Notes: generated by a model not told the origin, from the letters alone. A stretch of 58,488 nt of DNA from Thalassotalea mangrovi (GCF_005116735.1 NZ_SWDB01000023.1:1-58488), one strand, 5' to 3'; counted from the stretch's first letter, positions 47,135-58,118 are shown. Program-made: numbers and translations.

Positions 47135-47704
47135 TTATTCCTGGTCGTCTACCAGAATATCCATGATATTAACCAGATCGGTCTTGCCGTTTCTGATTTC
47201 ATCGGCAGTCAGACCCGATAATTCATGTGGAAATACCAACCATTCGTCAGAGTCATGGACATAGTAATCTGGAACCAAATCGACTTTTGAATTTTTGGGT
47301 TTGTACCAGGGACAAGCAATGCGAATGTCTTTCGGCGTATTTAATCGCATTAATTCGCGAATCTGCTTGATTAATGCGTCAATACTCCGGCCCGAATCAA
47401 ATACATCATCAACAATCAACAGTCCATCATCGGCATTGGCGTTTTCAATCAGGTAATGCAAGCCGTGGACTTTAATTTCTTTGGATTGTTGATTGATGCC
47501 ATAATACGATGAAGTGCGTACCGCAATGTGATCCGTTTCTACTTTTTTAAAGTCAAAATACTCTTGCACTGCAATACCGATAGGCGCACCGCCACGCCAG
47601 ATACCAACGATAAACTGGGGACGAAAACCATCTTCATAGACTTTAGCCGCAACACGAAAAGAATCTTCTAACAGATCCTGAGCGCTAATAAATTTTTTAT
47701 CCAT
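47135..47704 (-). CDS. type I phosphoribosyltransferase (purine salvage type)
   Basis: A 189-residue PRTase. The PRPP-binding motif is LLIVDDVFDSGRSIDALI, preceded by GIWRGGAPIGIAVQEYF as the first loop. C-terminal motifs VPDYYVHDSDEWLVFPHE are like those of hypoxanthine/xanthine-type PRTases. AGAGG lies about seven bases before ATG. Likely first gene of a three-gene unit; the substrate base is uncertain. Confidence 0.85.
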   Translation of the reverse strand: MDKKFISAQDLLEDSFRVAAKVYEDGFRPQFIVGIWRGGAPIGIAVQEYFDFKKVETDHIAVRTSSYYGINQQSKEIKVHGLHYLIENANADDGLLIVDDVFDSGRSIDALIKQIRELMRLNTPKDIRIACPWYKPKNSKVDLVPDYYVHDSDEWLVFPHELSGLTADEIRNGKTDLVNIMDILVDDQE

Positions 47705-47998
47705 TACTTGCCTCTTGGATAATAACCGGAAGGATTCGGTTATATGTTTTTTTAATAGAACTCCACTGGCGATAATGACACCTTAGATCGGCTCGGAAGC
47801 CTGTTAACCTCCTGCTTTTGACCATTTACGGTGATTCGACCATGTGAATTAACTGACAATTATAACGGATTTAAAAACTAAGGTTTAGGTTTCTGTGCGA
47901 CTTATACAGCAAGTTTCGATCGAAAAGTGAAGCTAACTTCATGGTGACAGCGTCGGCACTAATACATTGATTGTAAAAATATAGAAGCTGAATCTATT

Positions 47999-49582
47999 TC
48001 AACGCGGCGTTGAGACCGATTGTAATGCGACATTAAGGGTGTGTTGATAACGACGCCAACTTCCAACCGAACGGTTATTAATAGCCTCCCTGACTTGCGC
48101 TGCACTGGCTGTAGCAACGGGCGTACTATTAAGCCGTAAATCCAGATAATCCGGCTGCCAGGGCTCACCGATGAAGTCGAACAACGCCTTAGCTTGTTGC
48201 TCCGGATAATTCACCAGAGTTTCATATTTTAACCGATATACATTACCAGCAAAGGCCTGTTCGCAGTAGTCGAGCCACTTTTGATAAGCCTGGTGATAGA
48301 GAGCGCAGTCAACTAAATCGTAACTGTAATTGTAAAAGGCAAAATCGCCCGCAAACAGTTGCCGGTAATTGCTGACAATCGTGTCTTTATAATCGCGATC
48401 GAGACAAATAATTTTCGCGTTTGGTAATGCCCGGGTAATATAACTGATATAGAAAAAGTTAATGGGCATTTTATCGATAAAACGCTTGGCTGGAGAAGCC
48501 AGTTCTCGAGTCTTAGCGAGATACGTTCTCCCTAGTGCGGTCCAATCAATATGATTTGCCGCAAGAATCGTATCGGTATCAAGTATTGCTGGTGATGGCA
48601 CGTGACTCTGTTGTTTAAATGCTAGGGCAAAATGTGGCAACTCCCCCGCCGATATTACCTGCGGCGCCTGGGATAGCAAACGCTCAACCAGTGTAGTTCC
48701 CGTACGAGGCATGCCGACAATAAAAATGGGAGCGTCATCAACCGTTCCAGACACTTGCCCAACGAGATTTTCACTTACCGCTTTGCTGGTATCGAATAGC
48801 TTTATATCATCGTCAACACGATAACCGAGCCGGGTCTTTTTCGCCAGTTTAGGCTGTGCCAATATCGCCATGGCCTCTTCAAAGTGCCCTTTATGTTCGA
48901 GCTTGCGGGCTATTGCGTGGGCCAAAAACAATTGTTGATCAGGGTTGTGACAGCCAGCGAGTTTCAGTTTCAGGTATTCGATTGTTTCGCCTGCCTCTGG
49001 TGCCAGCGCTGACAACGCCCAGTGAACCTCATAAGCATCGGGATTACAATCCAGGGCGCGTAAATAACTGTCTTTGGCAGCCGTAAACTCACCGCAATAT
49101 TTTTGAGTGGCGCCGAGATGATTGTGTAACTGCCATGGCACGGAGTGCTGACAATCATAGAAGTCAATGGCGCTATGAAAACAGCGCAGCGCCATCCGTT
49201 GTTTTCCAACTTGATTGAAGATAACGCCTAAGTCATCCCACTGCTGCGCGGTAAGGGAAGATGAAGCAGGCATTGCTTGTATAAGGTTTAATGTTTGCTC
49301 GGCTATTTGCCTGGCGGCAACATGGTTAAGCACACTGAGTTGAAGTTTGGCTGACAAAACACCATAACATGGACGATTTTGCAACGTTCGTGCCTTTTGG
49401 ATAAGTTCCAGGCCTTTGCGAACATTATTGTGCTCAGTGGCAATTGTCGCCAACAAATAATAGGCATCGGCATAATGTCTGTCTTGCTGCAAAATGCGCA
49501 ACAGGCAATGGTGTGCCTGTTGGTAAGCTTTATTTCGCAAGGCTTGCTCTGCCTGCTCATAAAGTTGTTTGATATCACTCAT
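47999..49582 (-). CDS. TPR-sulfotransferase
   Basis: ATG 49582 gives 527 residues; the longer start at 49684 adds a poor extension. The first 260 residues are TPR-like helices (YEQAEQALRNKAYQQAHHCL, then YADAYYLLATIATEHN). The second half is a PAPS-dependent sulfotransferase: the 5'-phosphosulfate loop is FIVGMPRTGTTLVERLLSQ and FIDKMPINFFYISYI with AKIICLDRDYKDTIVSNYRQ is the 3' part. Substrate unknown. TPR-sulfotransferases are common in marine bacteria. Monocistronic. Confidence 0.88.
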   Translation of the reverse strand: MSDIKQLYEQAEQALRNKAYQQAHHCLLRILQQDRHYADAYYLLATIATEHNNVRKGLELIQKARTLQNRPCYGVLSAKLQLSVLNHVAARQIAEQTLNLIQAMPASSSLTAQQWDDLGVIFNQVGKQRMALRCFHSAIDFYDCQHSVPWQLHNHLGATQKYCGEFTAAKDSYLRALDCNPDAYEVHWALSALAPEAGETIEYLKLKLAGCHNPDQQLFLAHAIARKLEHKGHFEEAMAILAQPKLAKKTRLGYRVDDDIKLFDTSKAVSENLVGQVSGTVDDAPIFIVGMPRTGTTLVERLLSQAPQVISAGELPHFALAFKQQSHVPSPAILDTDTILAANHIDWTALGRTYLAKTRELASPAKRFIDKMPINFFYISYITRALPNAKIICLDRDYKDTIVSNYRQLFAGDFAFYNYSYDLVDCALYHQAYQKWLDYCEQAFAGNVYRLKYETLVNYPEQQAKALFDFIGEPWQPDYLDLRLNSTPVATASAAQVREAINNRSVGSWRRYQHTLNVALQSVSTPR

Positions 49583-49739
49583 TACAACTCGACACCTGTA
49601 TAATGCATCATCTTTGTTCACAACATGAAAGCTAACGTTACCACGAATCGTTACTGCCAGATAATCGTTGCCGCCAATTTGCACTTATGTTTATAAGATA
49701 ACTTCTTCCTAAACTTTGCTATGAAATCACAACTTAAAA

Positions 49740-52181
49740 TTAAAGTTCAAACAAGTAGTTAAAGCGAATACCTATAGTACGTGGCTTGGTAATAAAATGA
49801 CCGTATACCCGTTCAATTTCGGGAAGATCTTTATTGACATACTCGCCCATACCCGCCCAGGATTTATCTCGACGCGTAGAGGTAAACGCATACTCGTCAA
49901 ACAAATTGTCAACATATAAGGTTGCTGACCACAGATCACCGGATATCTTCGCAGAGATATTACTTAGCGCATAGCCTGGTAAAGATTCACCGTCCGCTTT
50001 TAAACCAACTTTTGTCATCACATCGCTTTGCGCAGTAATGCCGTAATACACGTTGAGTAACTTGTCGTCCAGTATCTCCGTTTGATAATCTAAGCCCATG
50101 GAAAACTGATGCTGTGGAGCACCAGGCAAACGGTCTCCTGCGGCACCGTTGTAATAATCTTGTACCTCGGAACCTAAGTCATCAAACGTACCGAATAAGT
50201 AAGGCACATCCGACGTTAACTCGGCCTTGGCATAACCATAGGTTGCGTAACTCGTGATGCTTTCTGTTAAAACTCCACGTATCGCTAACTCCAGACCTTT
50301 GGAATTTGCGGTGCCTACATTGGCAGTAATTAATTCCTGGCCATTTTGTGTCGCCGTCTGAATTTGCGCGTCGTCCCAGTCAACATTAAACAGCGAAGCA
50401 TTAACATGTAACCGATTATTGAACCAGGAACTCTTCAAACCAAGTTCATAGTTGGTCGTCAAATCCGGTTCATAATTCATTTCATCAGGCAGCGCACAAA
50501 CCTGAATCGAGCCATCTTCAGCGCATGGTGTAATACCATTAGAGCCGCCAATCCGATAACCTTCACTTAACGTTACATAGGCCATCACATCGGAAGTGAA
50601 CTGATAACTCGTATTGAATTTCAATAACTGTCCGTCATCTTTTGCACTCGATGCCTGTAGTTCGATATCCGTAACCGAATTTATTTCACCGTTCCAAAAT
50701 GGCGCCCAGTTCCCAGAAAGAGAATCGACTTTATATTGATAAACCCGCGCCCCAACCGTGACTTGCCAGTTATCAGTAAATTGATAAGACACTTCACCAA
50801 AAAGCGCCGACTCTTCCAGTTCCTGCTCATTTAATGCGATGTATTCCAGATCATATTCAATATTCTGGTAATCATTATCAAACCAATATTCAGTCAGGCC
50901 TGGCGTGTACTCTCGATCATCAGAGCTTGCTTCTAATTTGTTATAGTAGAAGCCAACAATCCACGACCACGGCGAGTCAAGTTGCGAGACTAATCTAAGT
51001 TCCTGAGTGAATGATTGTTCGCTACCGGTATCCTTAGTGTAAGCGGTAAAAGCAGGGAAATCGGCGTAACCGCTCCAAATAGAACCAAATAACAAATCCG
51101 TCTGATCCCGTTGCCCTTCTTGTTCATATTCCGACACCCCAGTCGCTGAAACTAGCTCTGCAAATCCAAGATCTAGCTCCATTTCCAGACTTAGTAATTC
51201 ATCGGTTTTGTCATTAGGCTCAACCACCCGATAGGCTGAATCGTACTTACCAATGTACTCACCTAACGGGTTTTCTGCCGCCATCGCATTATATTGAACA
51301 ATCGAGTTTCCGCCATTATGCTGCGTCTGATAAAAGTAGCTCAAAGTCCCATCGAACCAGTCATTTGGCTGCCAACGCAAGGCAACTCTTGACGTTGTAA
51401 TTTGCTCATCGTTTACATCATTCTGACCACAGATATTGGCATCAACAGCGGCTGCATCCGACCAATCCGGATCCGGTAATGATTCCCCTGGTTTACATAC
51501 GGCAAAACGATAATCAACAAAGCCTGGGGTATCATAGTGATTTACATTCACCCGAACCGCTAATTCGTCTTCAATCAATGGCGTGTTAAAAATCAGCCCT
51601 GCTTCGCCACCTAAATCTTCGCTTTGACTCACACTGAAAATATCGCCAGAGATTGACGCTTCCGCAAAATCTAGTTCTGGTTTATTCAATAAATAACGGA
51701 CTGCGCCACCTAAAGTACCTGAACCATAAAGCGTACCCTGTGGGCCTATTAGTACTTCTACTCGCTTTACATCGGTTAAGCGTAAATCTACCGTCATTGG
51801 GATTTCACCAACGTAGGTCGCAACCGTACCACCATCAGCAATTCGATCTGAGGTATTGGTATTCAAGCCACGCACGATGATAGACGCACCTTCTCGACCC
51901 CCCTGATCGGCGATGGTTAAGCCAGGCACCCAACGGGCAACATCTTCTGCAGCGGAAATATTCTGGTTTTTCATTACATCAGCATCCAATGCTGAAATAT
52001 TCATCGGCGCTTCCTGAATGGTTGAGGTACGTCGGGATGCACTGACTTCGATGCGTTCAATACCAGCGAGCGATATTTGTGTTTGCTCTTCTGCCAATAC
52101 CAAACTTGGTGTTGTCAATGCGCTGCTAAGTGCAATACACACAGCAGTTTTTTTAAATAACGGTAAATGCTTTTCCGTCAT
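49740..52181 (-). CDS. TonB-dependent outer-membrane receptor
   Basis: An 813-residue receptor with a signal peptide (residues 1-30, ending LVLAEE), a TonB box region near IERIEVSASRR, and the plug domain containing VARWVPGLTIADQGG and VEVLIGPQGTLYGSGTLGGAV. The rest is the beta-barrel, ending in an aromatic-containing strand (GIRFNYLFEL). It imports a ligand across the outer membrane using TonB energy. Divergent from a DUF3604 gene over 690 bases; such receptor-DUF3604 pairs are frequent in Alteromonadales, so they may share a substrate. Confidence 0.95.
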   Translation of the reverse strand: MTEKHLPLFKKTAVCIALSSALTTPSLVLAEEQTQISLAGIERIEVSASRRTSTIQEAPMNISALDADVMKNQNISAAEDVARWVPGLTIADQGGREGASIIVRGLNTNTSDRIADGGTVATYVGEIPMTVDLRLTDVKRVEVLIGPQGTLYGSGTLGGAVRYLLNKPELDFAEASISGDIFSVSQSEDLGGEAGLIFNTPLIEDELAVRVNVNHYDTPGFVDYRFAVCKPGESLPDPDWSDAAAVDANICGQNDVNDEQITTSRVALRWQPNDWFDGTLSYFYQTQHNGGNSIVQYNAMAAENPLGEYIGKYDSAYRVVEPNDKTDELLSLEMELDLGFAELVSATGVSEYEQEGQRDQTDLLFGSIWSGYADFPAFTAYTKDTGSEQSFTQELRLVSQLDSPWSWIVGFYYNKLEASSDDREYTPGLTEYWFDNDYQNIEYDLEYIALNEQELEESALFGEVSYQFTDNWQVTVGARVYQYKVDSLSGNWAPFWNGEINSVTDIELQASSAKDDGQLLKFNTSYQFTSDVMAYVTLSEGYRIGGSNGITPCAEDGSIQVCALPDEMNYEPDLTTNYELGLKSSWFNNRLHVNASLFNVDWDDAQIQTATQNGQELITANVGTANSKGLELAIRGVLTESITSYATYGYAKAELTSDVPYLFGTFDDLGSEVQDYYNGAAGDRLPGAPQHQFSMGLDYQTEILDDKLLNVYYGITAQSDVMTKVGLKADGESLPGYALSNISAKISGDLWSATLYVDNLFDEYAFTSTRRDKSWAGMGEYVNKDLPEIERVYGHFITKPRTIGIRFNYLFEL

Positions 52182-52872
52182 GACGGTACTTCTCCAGGAT
52201 TTTACAAATTTCTATTAATAAGCGGCTGTTAACCGGTTATCTGTTCACTACTCAGTTCACTGGTGCCAATGCCCGAAACAGCTATGGATAATTAGATTGT
52301 CTTCATCACAGGCACATAGTGCTTAGCAGGTGAGCACCCGTATGTATCAAGCCAATCAGGTTCCAAACCACTACCCAGCGCATAAGTACGCAAAAGCTCT
52401 CATGCATATTTTTGAGTTTGTTGGAATTGATACGTGAGCGTTCAGATAACAACTACATATGCAGGAAGGGATTAGACCTACCAACAACGGCCGCGGAGAA
52501 TAGCATAAGTTTTTATCACTTTTAAAGTAAAAAATAATAACAATTCGTAAATTATGTATATTTATGCATCTTCATTTAGATTTGAAAGCAGGTTAACTAT
52601 CACTTAAATCGATTAAACAGCGTCTGATGTGACCACTGGGTGATTGTTTCAACACGATTAGAAAAAAGTAATAGCAGCAACGAGTTGAAGAATTTGAATT
52701 GGTAGAAATTTATCAGCCAGGGCGAAGTATTTCTCTCGTTTATTGCCACCCAAACTGAAATAACCATCTATAATTTGTGGTTATTCAAAGTCTGCATCAA
52801 CTTACCATTTGCAATACAAATAGATTCAAAATGTTAGAAATATAGATATAGCGATCGAAGTGGAGTTAACTA
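52182..52872. promoter_or_regulatory. divergent intergenic region with one dyad
   Basis: No gene is seen in these 691 bases. AATAACCA (52759-52766) and TGGTTATT (52778-52785) form an 8+8 dyad with an 11-base AT-rich spacer, about 90 bases before the DUF3604 start; it may be an operator. The rest is AT-rich without evident structure. Confidence 0.45.
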
Positions 52873-54822
52873 ATGGCAATTAGCAATAACCGACCCTGTC
52901 AACATATCAATGCCACTATAGTCGTAGCATTAGTCACTTTCTCGATGACGTCAATGGCCAATGATATTGGTACGCCTGATGCCAAAATTCTTGGGGGTTT
53001 ATACCCAGGTAAGGCTTATTCGCCCTACGCCCAACGATCGTTTCCGTCAAATCTCTACTGGGGTGAAACTCATTTGCACACCGGTTTATCTTTAGACGCG
53101 GGCTTATTTGGTAATGTACTCGGTCATGCCGATGCCTATCGATTAGCCAGGGGCGAAGAAATAAAGTCGTCATCCGGTTTACCAGTGAAACTTAGCCGCC
53201 CTCTCGATTGGATTGTAATTACTGATCACAGCGATATGATGGGTATTGCCACCGACATTCAAAACGCTGCACCAAACGTTATGGCCAACCCGAAAGGTAA
53301 AGAATGGGCGGAAGGCTTTCAGGCTGGTGGCCAGAAAGCGGGCGAAGCGGCATTTGACCTAATCACTCATTTTGCCCAAAACAAAGTACCGGAAGAATTA
53401 ATGGAACAATATTCTCCTGGCTCGTCAATCTACAATAATGTATGGGAAGACATTACCAAAACTGCCGACCAGTTTAACGACCCCGGCACCTTTACGGCGC
53501 TGATTGGATTTGAATGGACTTCGGTACCAAAAGGATTCAACCTCCACCGCAATGTGGTATTGCGCGATGGCGGAGAAAAAGCAAGGCAGGTAATTCCACT
53601 TACGACTCTCCCCCCTTTAGGAACAACCGACCCACTGGATTTATACAAATGGCTTGAAGATTATGAAACCAAAACCGGAGGTCGTGCATTGGCACTCGCC
53701 CACAACGGCAACCTTTCCAATGGTTGGATGTTTCCCATCGACAAGACTTATGCTGGTGGTCGCGTAAACCGAAATTACGTGCAATTGCGCGCTAAGTGGG
53801 AACCCTTGTATGAAGTCACGCAAATTAAAGGCGATGGTGAAACGCACCCGTTTTTATCGCCAAGCGATGAATTTGCCGATTATGAAACATTAGATAAGGG
53901 GAATCTCGATTTAACCGAACTAAAAAAAGATGACATGCTGCAACGAGAATACGCACGGGAAGCGTTAAAAAATGGCCTGGTTTTAGAAAAAGAACTTGGC
54001 ACCAATCCGTACAAGTTTGGCATGGTGGGTGCTACTGATAGTCATACTGGATTATCGACGGCTGAAGAAGAAAACTATTTTGGTAAATCCACGTCTGTTG
54101 AGCCTTCTAAAGAGCGTATCAACCACCCTTTTATTGAATCTAAACTTGGTTCCATTCAGGGCTATGAATTAGCAGCTTCGGGTTACCAGGCGGTGTGGGC
54201 TTATGAAAATACTCGCGAAGCTATCTTTGATGCGATGATGCGCAAGGAAACCTACGCCACCACCGGTCCACGCATGATGATCCGCTTTTTTGGTGGTTGG
54301 GAATACACTGAGGATGATTTACGTAGTCGTGCCCCGGCTTTTGTTGGTTATGAGAAAGGCGTTCCTATGGGAGGTGATCTGCGCGCCGCTACCAGTGATG
54401 CGCCTACGTTTATGGTGTACGCATTGCGTGATCCGATTGGCGCTAACCTCGATCGTATTCAAATTGTAAAAGGCTGGATGGATAGCAAAGGAAAAACCCA
54501 CGAGAAGGTTTACGACGTGGTCTGGTCCGGTGATCGCCAACCAGATTCAAATGGTAAATTGCCGTCCGTGGGCAACACGGTTGATGAAGAGGCGGCCAAT
54601 TGGCTTAACACCATAGGTGCATCCGAATTGGCTACGGTCTGGACCGACCCGGACTTTGATGCTGAGCAAAACGCATTCTATTATGCCCGCGTTATTGAAA
54701 TTCCAACACCGCGCTGGGTACTATACGACCGAGTGCGCTTTGGCACGGACATACCTAAAGAAGCAACATTAGTTCATCAGGAGCGAGGCTACACATCTCC
54801 GATTTGGTATTCTGCAAATTAA
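52873..54822 (+). CDS. exported DUF3604 (PHP-like) protein
   Basis: A 649-residue protein with a signal peptide (residues 1-31) and a GGAG before ATG. Family landmarks are [19 protein letters not shown] with an Hx[35 protein letters not shown], and [14 protein letters not shown]. These resemble the metal-binding positions of PHP phosphoesterases, so a metal-dependent hydrolase is plausible. The biochemical role of DUF3604 is not settled. Pairing with a TonB receptor suggests processing of an imported compound. Confidence 0.9.
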   Translation: MAISNNRPCQHINATIVVALVTFSMTSMANDIGTPDAKILGGLYPGKAYSPYAQRSFPSNLYWGETHLHTGLSLDAGLFGNVLGHADAYRLARGEEIKSSSGLPVKLSRPLDWIVITDHSDMMGIATDIQNAAPNVMANPKGKEWAEGFQAGGQKAGEAAFDLITHFAQNKVPEELMEQYSPGSSIYNNVWEDITKTADQFNDPGTFTALIGFEWTSVPKGFNLHRNVVLRDGGEKARQVIPLTTLPPLGTTDPLDLYKWLEDYETKTGGRALALAHNGNLSNGWMFPIDKTYAGGRVNRNYVQLRAKWEPLYEVTQIKGDGETHPFLSPSDEFADYETLDKGNLDLTELKKDDMLQREYAREALKNGLVLEKELGTNPYKFGMVGATDSHTGLSTAEEENYFGKSTSVEPSKERINHPFIESKLGSIQGYELAASGYQAVWAYENTREAIFDAMMRKETYATTGPRMMIRFFGGWEYTEDDLRSRAPAFVGYEKGVPMGGDLRAATSDAPTFMVYALRDPIGANLDRIQIVKGWMDSKGKTHEKVYDVVWSGDRQPDSNGKLPSVGNTVDEEAANWLNTIGASELATVWTDPDFDAEQNAFYYARVIEIPTPRWVLYDRVRFGTDIPKEATLVHQERGYTSPIWYSAN

Positions 54823-54875
54823 ATCAATGGATAACCAGCATCATGTGCCTTATCCAGGCCGTTTGCGGTGTACAA

Positions 54876-55781
54876 TTATAGCGTTTTGTCGATTTCCTGA
54901 ATTAGACTGGCAATAGAAGCGATACCAGTCTGGTAAAACGGTTGGTTAATGGTGTCGACGGAATCATGAGTTTGGTGGTAGTGGCGATGATTTTCACCGG
55001 TAATGAATACATATGGAATGCCAGCTTTGTAGAATTCGTAATGGTCGCTGGCTCGATGCAGGTCAATTTTTCCTCGCCTTAACTCTCGACCCTCGCCTCT
55101 GAGTTTGCGTCCATATTTAAATGGAACGATAACCTTTTTGTTAGTCTCATGAATAATTGCAACGATCGAATCTGATGGCTGTTTACCGGTAACCCAATAA
55201 TGCTTATTGGCGTTTCCGTGAGCTACCATGTCGAGATTGATATTTAGCCTGATCTGTTTAACGAGCTTCGGGTTATCTTTTAAAAAGCTTTTCGCCCCAT
55301 ATAAACCCTGTTCTTCACGATCGGTAGCAATGATTAGCATATTGTGTCGGGGTTGATGCAAGTCAAAACACGCCGCTAACGCCAGAATAGCAGCAACCCC
55401 AGAGGCATTATCGTCAGCACCCGGGTAGTGTTTATTACCTTTACTTTTAAGATGATCGTAATGTGCGGTAATGGCAATATAGCCAAGCTTTGGGTCAGTG
55501 CCGGTACGCTCGGCTACCCAGTTAATCCCAGCTTTTTCACTAAAACCGCTACTAAAATAAAACTCCTGCCTGCTAACCGACGTTGAGTAGAGTAAATTCA
55601 AAGTGTTAAAAATATAGGATTGCGCCAATAAATGCCCGGGTTGATCAGGTCCCCGCCCTGCCCAATCCGGTGAAGTCAATTGGGTTAAGTGCTGCCAGGC
55701 ATTACGGCCGATATTTTCACAACTCCAGGCGTTAAGCGCTAGCAGCAAAATAAGAGCAGACAAAGACTGTCGAACGGTCAT
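54876..55781 (-). CDS. exported M28 family zinc aminopeptidase
   Basis: A 301-residue protein with a signal peptide (residues 1-20) and an M28 catalytic domain. Two-zinc ligands are visible: ITAHYDHLKSKG (His), YPGADDNASGVAA (bridging Asp), ATDREEQGLYGAK (Glu pair), NLDMVAHGN (Asp) and ENHRHYHQTHDSVDT (His). It removes N-terminal residues from peptides in the periplasm. It follows a TPR lipoprotein by ten bases, so they form an operon. Confidence 0.92.
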   Translation of the reverse strand: MTVRQSLSALILLLALNAWSCENIGRNAWQHLTQLTSPDWAGRGPDQPGHLLAQSYIFNTLNLLYSTSVSRQEFYFSSGFSEKAGINWVAERTGTDPKLGYIAITAHYDHLKSKGNKHYPGADDNASGVAAILALAACFDLHQPRHNMLIIATDREEQGLYGAKSFLKDNPKLVKQIRLNINLDMVAHGNANKHYWVTGKQPSDSIVAIIHETNKKVIVPFKYGRKLRGEGRELRRGKIDLHRASDHYEFYKAGIPYVFITGENHRHYHQTHDSVDTINQPFYQTGIASIASLIQEIDKTL

Positions 55782-55791
55782 GGTTAAGCCA

Positions 55792-56976
55792 TTAAATTTT
55801 ACTTAACAAGCGAAGCTTCTGAGCATATCTTTGCTGTACATCGGGAAAGTCAGCAACCTCTTTCGCTTTGTTGAGATACTTTTCTCCCAACTCATAATCT
55901 CCTAGTTTCATGTAGGTCTTGGCTAAACCAAAGTAAAACTGGTCCTCATTAGGTTGCATCTTACTGGCTTTGTTGTATTGCGAAATCGCTTCCTGATAGT
56001 TTCCCTGATGATAAGCTTCATCCGCTAGCACCGCATAATAATATGGGTTGCTAGCCCTGATATTGGCGATGAATTCACTAATTTCTTCAGATTTTTTAAG
56101 TTCGCCCTGATCTTTTAACAAGATCGCCAGATTATTCCAGGCATTATAATTGCCTGCATCAAACTTGATGGCCCTTAAATAACTTTCCCGAGCCAGATTT
56201 TCGTACTGGTGAATTTTGTACAGAAAACCGAGATTGCCCCACACCGCACTGTATTCAGGATCAATTTGAATCGCCTTTTTGAAATATGCGTAAGCAAGAG
56301 GAAAATCTGCCTGAGTAAGGGCCGTTGCACCAAGGTTATTGTAAAACATCGATGTGACCCGTTGTTTACTGATTACTTCACGGGTGAAATGTTTTTTGAC
56401 GATATAGGGGTCAAAATCAATGGTGGTCTCACGATTACCCCAAATGGTTTGAAACTGGGTCTTGCTGTCACCGACGACCACTAGGTTAACATGCCGGCTC
56501 AGCATATTGTAATCCCCCTGGCGCACCCAATATTCAGGTATCTTTACTTCCTGAAAGTTTATTTTTAAATTCGCTTCCTGAGCCAAAGCATAGGCTAAAA
56601 TCGTCAATGACAGGCAATTGGCAGCCCGCTGCTCAAACGTTTGCTGAGCGGTAAGATTAGCTCCCTGATTGTACACCATCATAGATTCGGAGCGATTCAG
56701 AAGCTTCTCAAGTAACACCTCTGCCCGTTTTTTCGGGTCCTCAATGCGAAGCAGGTTAAAATGCACAAAATCGCGCATCTCTTTATTCAGCGCAAAGATG
56801 TCCTGTTCATTAACGAGTTGTAGGGATTTGTGTTTGGGGAAGGAGGATTCGTGGATCAACAGCGAGGTGGGCATTCGATTCGACTCTACTTCTGGCACAA
56901 CTGTGCAGGCTGACAATCCGGTCAGCAATAATATAAACGTCGTCCGAACGAGACAATCAATATAACGATTCACCAT
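55792..56976 (-). CDS. lipoprotein with transglutaminase-like and TPR domains
   Basis: ATG 56976 with GGAGG seven bases before it gives 394 residues. The lipobox is LSAC (Cys 24). Residues about 100-195 look like a transglutaminase-type cysteine-protease fold: Cys 121 (AANCLSLTILAYAL), His 162 (SRHVNLVV) and Asp 187 or 189 (IDFDPY). Residues 205-390 are five or more TPRs, such as ALTQADFPLAYAYFKKAIQI. A lipid-anchored periplasmic enzyme or scaffold is likely; activity is inferred from the triad only. Confidence 0.82.
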   Translation of the reverse strand: MVNRYIDCLVRTTFILLLTGLSACTVVPEVESNRMPTSLLIHESSFPKHKSLQLVNEQDIFALNKEMRDFVHFNLLRIEDPKKRAEVLLEKLLNRSESMMVYNQGANLTAQQTFEQRAANCLSLTILAYALAQEANLKINFQEVKIPEYWVRQGDYNMLSRHVNLVVVGDSKTQFQTIWGNRETTIDFDPYIVKKHFTREVISKQRVTSMFYNNLGATALTQADFPLAYAYFKKAIQIDPEYSAVWGNLGFLYKIHQYENLARESYLRAIKFDAGNYNAWNNLAILLKDQGELKKSEEISEFIANIRASNPYYYAVLADEAYHQGNYQEAISQYNKASKMQPNEDQFYFGLAKTYMKLGDYELGEKYLNKAKEVADFPDVQQRYAQKLRLLSKI

Positions 56977-57000
56977 GTCGCTACCTCCTTCTATAAGCAT

Positions 57001-57460
57001 AACTAATGATCGATGCTTTTACCTATATGACCCGCCTCCAGAAATAACTGTTTACATTTCAATCAGATTTAAGCCGGGAAAAGTATCTTTGATGCCGGCA
57101 CGGCTTCCACCTCTGATACAAAAAGCTAATTGCTTACTCAGAATCACCAAGCCAGCTTAAATTACTAGTTATGACAGAAGGTTAGGTTTGCTGATTGTTG
57201 TATGCTTTGACAAACGTAACCGCCGATAGTTCAGACAGGATGGTTACGCGTTACGCAATATTGATTAAATTGTCGGCAAATTTACCTGGCGGATACGCTC
57301 GAGTTTGAGTGTCAAACAATCTTTAAGGCGGTTACCCGCATATTTACATGAATATCCACTCAAAGCGATTTATGGAAAGAGTTACATAAGAAGACTGAAA
57401 CGACTCCAGGTATCTGCATTTGTTCGATAGGACCCGGAGTCGATCTCACGATGGATGCGC
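57001..57460. other. intergenic region, no gene seen
   Basis: No coding frame with supporting signals. CGACTCC and GGAGTCG (about 57409-57446) can pair around an inner GGTATC/GATA..ACC, just past the stop codon of the minus-strand gene at 57461; this could be its terminator but the T-run is weak. The rest looks ordinary. Confidence 0.45.
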
Positions 57461-57898
57461 CTAGTGATCAGCGGTATCACAAACATCATTGGTGAAATAG
57501 GCAGCAAAGGCGAGCGTACTTAAGGTGAAATATAACGCCAAAACGATAGACACCCCTTTAAACACAATATGTGCGGATGAGGTAACCGTATTGATGGCAA
57601 CGCTGCCAAATACAATGGTGAGCAGGAAGCAGGTTAACGCTTTAGATAAGTGACGATTCTTAAAAAACGGTTTTGCTTCGCCTTGATAACGCTCGTTTGT
57701 ATAAAATGAAGCATAGGCAAGCGTACTTAACGTAAAGTAGATCGCCAGTAATACGAATATAACCTGAAATATCACAATTGAAGATGTCATTATCGCGTTC
57801 GCTGCTAACAATACGAACAATACAGCTACCGGCGCGCACACCAATGAGCGAAATAAATTCTCATTTTCTATCAATAGTTCATTTTCTGCTTTAGTCAT
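57461..57898 (-). CDS. small membrane protein with internal duplication
   Basis: The 145-residue product has four membrane helices in two repeats. FVLLAIYFTLSTLAYASFYT (first half) and IVLALYFTLSTLAFAAYFT (second half) are nearly the same, each followed by an N-D/E charged loop. The start has AGGGGAGC upstream. Unknown function; no close neighbours on the same strand. Confidence 0.7.
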   Translation of the reverse strand: MTKAENELLIENENLFRSLVCAPVAVLFVLLAANAIMTSSIVIFQVIFVLLAIYFTLSTLAYASFYTNERYQGEAKPFFKNRHLSKALTCFLLTIVFGSVAINTVTSSAHIVFKGVSIVLALYFTLSTLAFAAYFTNDVCDTADH

Positions 57899-58094
57899 TC
57901 AAGCTCCCCTTCTAACATTCGTTTTTCATTATTATTGGTTGTAATTCTGGTATTGAACTGATGAATATTTAATCACTACTTTGCAGTAATTTGATAAGAA
58001 AGCCAATAGTTTTTAATGAATTACATCCGTAAGTAAAAATCGGGAAATAGTGAAATTGGCCGCTGCAACCATTTTGGGGATAGTAAAAAAGACA

Positions 58095-58118
58095 AAAAAC
58101 CGCTGTTAAGCGGGCTTT
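58095..58118. terminator. terminator-like hairpin
   Basis: CCGCT (58100-58104) pairs with AGCGG (58109-58113) around GTTA, with A's before and CTTTAAAA after. The same core recurs at 58182-58209. Confidence 0.55.

Noticed and set aside
47721-47752. Plus-strand terminator-like hairpin (ATAACCG/CGGTTAT then T-run)
   Set aside because: No plus-strand gene ends there; it lies in the leader of the phosphoribosyltransferase gene, so it may be chance.
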